Assembly (NCBI GenBank): GCA_040880025.1
Contig: JBBDJD010000022.1
Location: 186,001-250,000 of the forward strand
Source: RCIO01 sp040880025
GTDB lineage: Bacteria > Pseudomonadota > Alphaproteobacteria > Rhizobiales > Rhizobiaceae
Direction of reading: 5' to 3'
DNA: 64,000 nucleotides
Each line of letters begins with the position of its first letter. Within the stretch, counting starts at the first letter, position 1. Under the pieces are notes generated by a model. It was not told the origin of the DNA. It saw only the letters and a list, made by a program, of their open reading frames with translations, and did not search any database. The position numbers and the translations under genes were made by a program. Below, one piece after another: positions 60,343 through 64,000 of this stretch.

Positions 60343-61619
60343 TCGTCTACGTCGCGGCAGGGCTGATTGCGCTTCTTAGCCTGTCGATTCCAGTCGGCAT
60401 TGTCCTCTTCCTGATCGGCCTTGGCGTCGACGCCTTCTTCAGCCAGTTCCCGCTTATCCGCGGTCTCGGCAATCTTGTATGGTCATCATCGAACAGTGCG
60501 ACTTTGATCGCGATACCGTTCTTCGTTTTGTTGGGCGAGATTCTGGTTCGAAGCGGCGTGGCAACGCGCACCTATTCGGCGCTCGACAGGTGGGTTTCGT
60601 GGATTCCCGGGGGGCTGATCCACGCCAATATCGCCACGGCCACAATGTTCTCGGCTACTTCGGGCTCCTCGGTCGCAACGTCCGCGACGGTGGCGACAGT
60701 GGCCATGCCACAGGCCGAAAAGCTGGGCTATGATCCAAAGCTCTTCTCCGGTGCAATCGCAGCCGGCGGAACGCTTGGCATCATGATACCGCCCTCTATC
60801 AACCTTATCGTCTACGGCTTTCTGACGCAGTCATCCGTTCCACAACTCTTCCTCGCCGGACTTGTGCCAGGGTTCGGTCTGGCAATTGGCTTCGTCATTT
60901 TGACTGCGGTCATTTGCGTGATCCGACCAGGTCTCGGGGGCGAACGCCGAGTCTTTCCGTTCTCCGAGATGGTAGGCGCGCTCAAAGACCTTGTTCCGAT
61001 CATTGTGCTTTTCACGCTCATCATTGGCACCATCTATAAGGGTTGGGCGACGCCGACCGAAGCAGCTGCCGTTGGTGTCGCCGGATCCCTTGCGATCGCG
61101 GCCTTTTTTCGAGGCATCTCGGTGCCCATGCTAACGGCATGCCTTTCGGGAACAATCAAGATTACCTCAATGATCATGCTGGTTGTTATTGGCGCGTCGT
61201 TCCTGAATTTCACCTTGGCCTCCGCCGGCATCGGCTACGAACTTCGCAGCTTTCTCGAGGACATGGGGCTGTCGCCGCTGATGACGATCCTGGTCGTCGT
61301 GCTGATCTATATCGTGCTCGGTCTCTTCATCGAGACCCTCTCGCTGATGGTCGTTACAATTCCGATCATCGTTCCGCTCGTCCAGGCGCAGGGCTACGAT
61401 ACGATCTGGTTCGGTATCCTGATGATCGTGCTGATTGAGATGGCATTGATCACGCCGCCGGTGGGCCTCAACCTTTACGTAGTGCAGGGTGCACGCAAAA
61501 GTGGAAGCATCAGCGACGTGATGCTCGGCGCCTTCCCATACGTTCTTGTCATGCTGGCCATGGCGATGGCGCTAATAGCCTTCCCGCAAATTGCTTTGTT
61601 CCTGCCAAGTGTCTTGTAG
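60339..61619 (+). CDS. TRAP transporter large permease DctM
   Basis: 426 residues with about twelve hydrophobic segments. FVLLGEILVRSGVATRTYSALD, ATSGSSVATSATVATVAMPQAEKLGYD and GGTLGIMIPPSINLIVYG are conserved transport motifs of DctM proteins, and MALITPPVGLNLYVVQG is the second half-site. GTG start inside dctQ. Confidence 0.93.
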   Translation: MIVYVAAGLIALLSLSIPVGIVLFLIGLGVDAFFSQFPLIRGLGNLVWSSSNSATLIAIPFFVLLGEILVRSGVATRTYSALDRWVSWIPGGLIHANIATATMFSATSGSSVATSATVATVAMPQAEKLGYDPKLFSGAIAAGGTLGIMIPPSINLIVYGFLTQSSVPQLFLAGLVPGFGLAIGFVILTAVICVIRPGLGGERRVFPFSEMVGALKDLVPIIVLFTLIIGTIYKGWATPTEAAAVGVAGSLAIAAFFRGISVPMLTACLSGTIKITSMIMLVVIGASFLNFTLASAGIGYELRSFLEDMGLSPLMTILVVVLIYIVLGLFIETLSLMVVTIPIIVPLVQAQGYDTIWFGILMIVLIEMALITPPVGLNLYVVQGARKSGSISDVMLGAFPYVLVMLAMAMALIAFPQIALFLPSVL

Positions 61620-61716
61620 CCGGCATACGCCGGCCGATACGCCGCGAGACAGCTTCAGATTTGGAAATGAGATCACGCTGTCCGACGGGATTCAGCAAGA
61701 ACAGGAGATGTGACTG

Positions 61717-64000
61717 ATGTGGCAATTCTGGGTGGACCGCGGCGGAACGTTCACGGACGTTGTGGCACGCAAGCTCGACGGCACACTGATCTCACGCAAA
61801 TTGCTGTCGGAGAACCCGGAGCGTTACACAGATGCTGCCGTTCAGGGCATTCGCGAAGTCCTGGAACTCGGTGATGGCGAACCCATACCAGATGGCACGA
61901 TCTCGGTCGTCAAGATGGGCACGACGGTGGCGACAAACGCATTACTCGAGCGCAAGGGCGAGCGCACGCTCCTTCTCATCACGAAGGGACTGCGCGATCT
62001 TCTGCGCATAGGCTATCAAAACCGCCCAAGGCTCTTCGACCTGCACATTATCCTCCCCGAACTCCTCTATGACGAAGTGATTGAGGTGACCGAGCGGCTT
62101 TCAGCCTGCGGCGATGTTGTTACCCCGCTCGACGAAGCCGCCGTCCGCGCGGCGCTCGGGGACGCACATGCGAAGGGTTATCGATCCGTCGCTGTGGCAC
62201 TAATGCATGGCTATCGCTTCCCAGACCACGAGAAGCGGATCGGCGAGCTAGCACGCGCGTCAGAATTTGATCAAATTTCCCTGAGCCATCAGGTTAGCCC
62301 ACTCATCAAGTTGGTCTCGCGCGGCGATACCACTGTCGTGGATGCCTACCTGTCGCCGATTTTGCGCCGCTACGTTGCTCAGATCAGCGATGCGCTTGGC
62401 GCGGCGAAGGGCGGTTGCGCGCCGCTCATGTTCATGCAGTCGAACGGCGGGCTCACCAATGCCTCGCTTTTCCAGGGAAAGGACTCAATCCTTTCGGGCC
62501 CCGCAGGTGGAGTCATCGGCATGGTGCGTAGCGCCGAAGCAGCAGGGTTCAACCGCCTGATCGGCTTCGACATGGGCGGTACGTCCACCGACGTCTGTCA
62601 TTATGCAGGGTCGCTCGAACGATCCTTCGAGACTGAGGTCGCGGGAGTGCGCATGCGCGCGCCGATGATGAGTATCCACACGGTGGCGGCAGGCGGCGGT
62701 TCGATCCTAACCTATGCGAATGGCCGGATGCAGGTAGGCCCAAATAGCGCTGGCGCCAATCCTGGACCTGCTTGCTACCGTCGCGGCGGTCCGCTCACTG
62801 TGACCGATTGCAACGTGATACTCGGAAAGATCCAGGTGAACCGCTTCCCGCGCGTCTTCGGTCCGTGTGGCGACCAACCGCTTGAGCCGGATGCCGCGCG
62901 TGCAAAGTTCGAGGAGATGGCAAGGGATATTGCCAATGAGACCGGCGAGCCTTCTCGCAGCCTGGAAAATCTGGCAGAGGGCTTCTTACGTATCGCGGTG
63001 GAGAATATGGCCAATGCCATCAAGAAAATCAGCGTCCAGCGCGGCTATGATGTAACGCGCTACACAATGAACTGCTATGGCGGCGCAGGTGGGCAACATG
63101 CATGCCAAGTAGCCGACGTCCTGGGCATTGAGAGCATCTTTATCCATCCGTTTGCGGGTGTGCTTTCTGCCTTCGGCATGGGACTCGCAGATGTTCGCGC
63201 GATCCGTGAGTACCAATTTGCTAAACCAATCGAGGCCGCGTCCGAAGCAGAAGCTGCCCTCTCCCGTTTAGATCGCGAAGTTGTCGGGGAAGTATCTGGT
63301 CAAGGTATTCCGCGTATCAAGATCAAGACGGTGCAAACCGCGCATATCCGCACCGATGGGTCGCACCAGACACTTGCTGTGCCGTTCGGCTCGTCTGGAG
63401 AAATGCGCGCAGCCTATGCGGCAGCACATCAGCAGCGATTCGGATTCGTGCCCGAAACTGATCGACTAATCGTTGATCTTCTGACTTCTGAGGCAATCGG
63501 CTTGACTGGGGAAGACGTGACGCTGCCGACTGCGAGTCCCTGTACATTGGTCCAAACGGGAATTGCATCAATGTACGTGGGCGGCGAATGGAAGGACGTG
63601 CTGTCCGTCGATCGCAAGGAAATACGACTAGGCCAGAGGGTGGACGGTCCGGCCATTATCTTCGAACCGACTGGCACGAATGTGGTAGAGGCGGGCTGGC
63701 AGGCAGAGTGCATCGAGGGCGGCAACCTGATCCTCCGCCGTATCGTGCCGCTGAACCGTCAAGAAGCCATTGGCACCAGCGTCGATCCGGTCATGCTGGA
63801 GGTTTTCAACAATCTTTTCATGTCGATCGCCGAGCATATGGGCGCAACGCTTGCCAACACTGCCTACTCGGTCAACATCAAGGAGCGCTATGATTTCTCC
63901 TGCGCTATTTTTGACGCCAACGGTGATCTCGTCGCGAACGCGCCCCATGTGCCAGTGCATCTCGGTTCGATGAGCGAAAGCGTGCGGACGATATTGCGCG
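61717..64000 (+). CDS. 5-oxoprolinase / hydantoinase-type fused protein (3' end outside window)
   Basis: 761 codons are visible without a stop, continuing past the window. It begins MWQFWVDRGGTFTDVVARKL, the phosphate-binding HyuA/OplA start; further motifs are KMGTTVATNALLERKG, GFDMGGTSTDVCHY and NCYGGAGGQHACQVADVLGI. From about residue 688 the HyuB/OplB half begins (DPVMLEVFNNLFMSIAEHMG). A single chain carrying both halves fits ATP-dependent 5-oxoprolinase (about 1200-1300 residues), which opens 5-oxo-L-proline to glutamate; N-methylhydantoinase or acetophenone carboxylase relatives cannot be fully excluded. Confidence 0.85.
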   Translation, partial: MWQFWVDRGGTFTDVVARKLDGTLISRKLLSENPERYTDAAVQGIREVLELGDGEPIPDGTISVVKMGTTVATNALLERKGERTLLLITKGLRDLLRIGYQNRPRLFDLHIILPELLYDEVIEVTERLSACGDVVTPLDEAAVRAALGDAHAKGYRSVAVALMHGYRFPDHEKRIGELARASEFDQISLSHQVSPLIKLVSRGDTTVVDAYLSPILRRYVAQISDALGAAKGGCAPLMFMQSNGGLTNASLFQGKDSILSGPAGGVIGMVRSAEAAGFNRLIGFDMGGTSTDVCHYAGSLERSFETEVAGVRMRAPMMSIHTVAAGGGSILTYANGRMQVGPNSAGANPGPACYRRGGPLTVTDCNVILGKIQVNRFPRVFGPCGDQPLEPDAARAKFEEMARDIANETGEPSRSLENLAEGFLRIAVENMANAIKKISVQRGYDVTRYTMNCYGGAGGQHACQVADVLGIESIFIHPFAGVLSAFGMGLADVRAIREYQFAKPIEAASEAEAALSRLDREVVGEVSGQGIPRIKIKTVQTAHIRTDGSHQTLAVPFGSSGEMRAAYAAAHQQRFGFVPETDRLIVDLLTSEAIGLTGEDVTLPTASPCTLVQTGIASMYVGGEWKDVLSVDRKEIRLGQRVDGPAIIFEPTGTNVVEAGWQAECIEGGNLILRRIVPLNRQEAIGTSVDPVMLEVFNNLFMSIAEHMGATLANTAYSVNIKERYDFSCAIFDANGDLVANAPHVPVHLGSMSESVRTILR

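Overview
The window reads as a chromosomal segment of an alphaproteobacterium of the order Hyphomicrobiales (Rhizobiales), probably near Phyllobacteriaceae/Mesorhizobium-type bacteria. The base composition is GC-rich. Gene content typical of that group includes an ActS/ActR (RegB/RegA) redox two-component pair, a MucR/Ros zinc-finger regulator, an OlsB ornithine-lipid acyltransferase, MmcB, malic enzyme fused to a phosphotransacetylase-like domain, and bacterioferritin with its ferredoxin behind an Irr-like dyad. This placement comes from reading the proteins; no database search was done.

Region 1 (about 1-39.9 kb) is mostly conserved chromosome. It holds sppA-ihfB-lapA-like, an ornithine cyclodeaminase-family gene, two RNA methyltransferases overlapping into lspA, an AcuI-type reductase, a hybrid histidine kinase, olsB, an EEP-family hydrolase, a YtoQ-like protein and maeB. 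These are followed by mutS, glnD, murJ, trpS, a universal stress protein, an Nfu scaffold, an L,D-transpeptidase, mmcB, actR/actS, hrpB and an YnjBCD-type ABC importer. The last part carries a DUF1045-phnN pair, bfr-bfd, a YeiH-type membrane protein, a sterol-desaturase-like enzyme and an ArsR-rhodanese regulator with a clear operator-like palindrome.

Region 2 (about 39.9-56.9 kb) is accessory. It starts with a four-gene leftward cluster of unknown purpose: an HTH regulator, two paralogous beta-rich proteins, and a trypsin-fold serine protease resembling the NAL1 type. A small AlpA-like protein and a complete type II-C CRISPR-Cas locus follow. The array has 45 identical 36-bp repeats and 44 spacers. 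cas2, cas1 and a compact 1103-residue cas9 lie on the minus strand. A tracrRNA with readable promoter, anti-repeat and terminator is divergent from cas9. Beyond it are a minimal tyrosine recombinase, a secreted small protein, MucR, and a membrane protein/HerA-like ATPase pair.

The most notable observation is a solitary degenerate CRISPR repeat in the cas9 leader (51454-51489, minus strand, 31/36 identical to the array repeat). The 13 bases that would be the seed of its pseudo-spacer recur exactly once more in the stretch between cas9 and the tracrRNA (51623-51635). This is the layout expected of a scaRNA/tracr-L-like guide with partial complementarity that would let Cas9 bind, and so regulate, its own control region.

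Region 3 (56.9-64 kb) is a rightward catabolic operon: LysR regulator, DUF1445 hydro-lyase/D-glutamate cyclase-like protein, TRAP transporter (DctP, DctQ, DctM), and a 5-oxoprolinase-type protein cut by the window end. Together they suggest uptake and hydrolysis of 5-oxoproline (pyroglutamate) or a related lactam.
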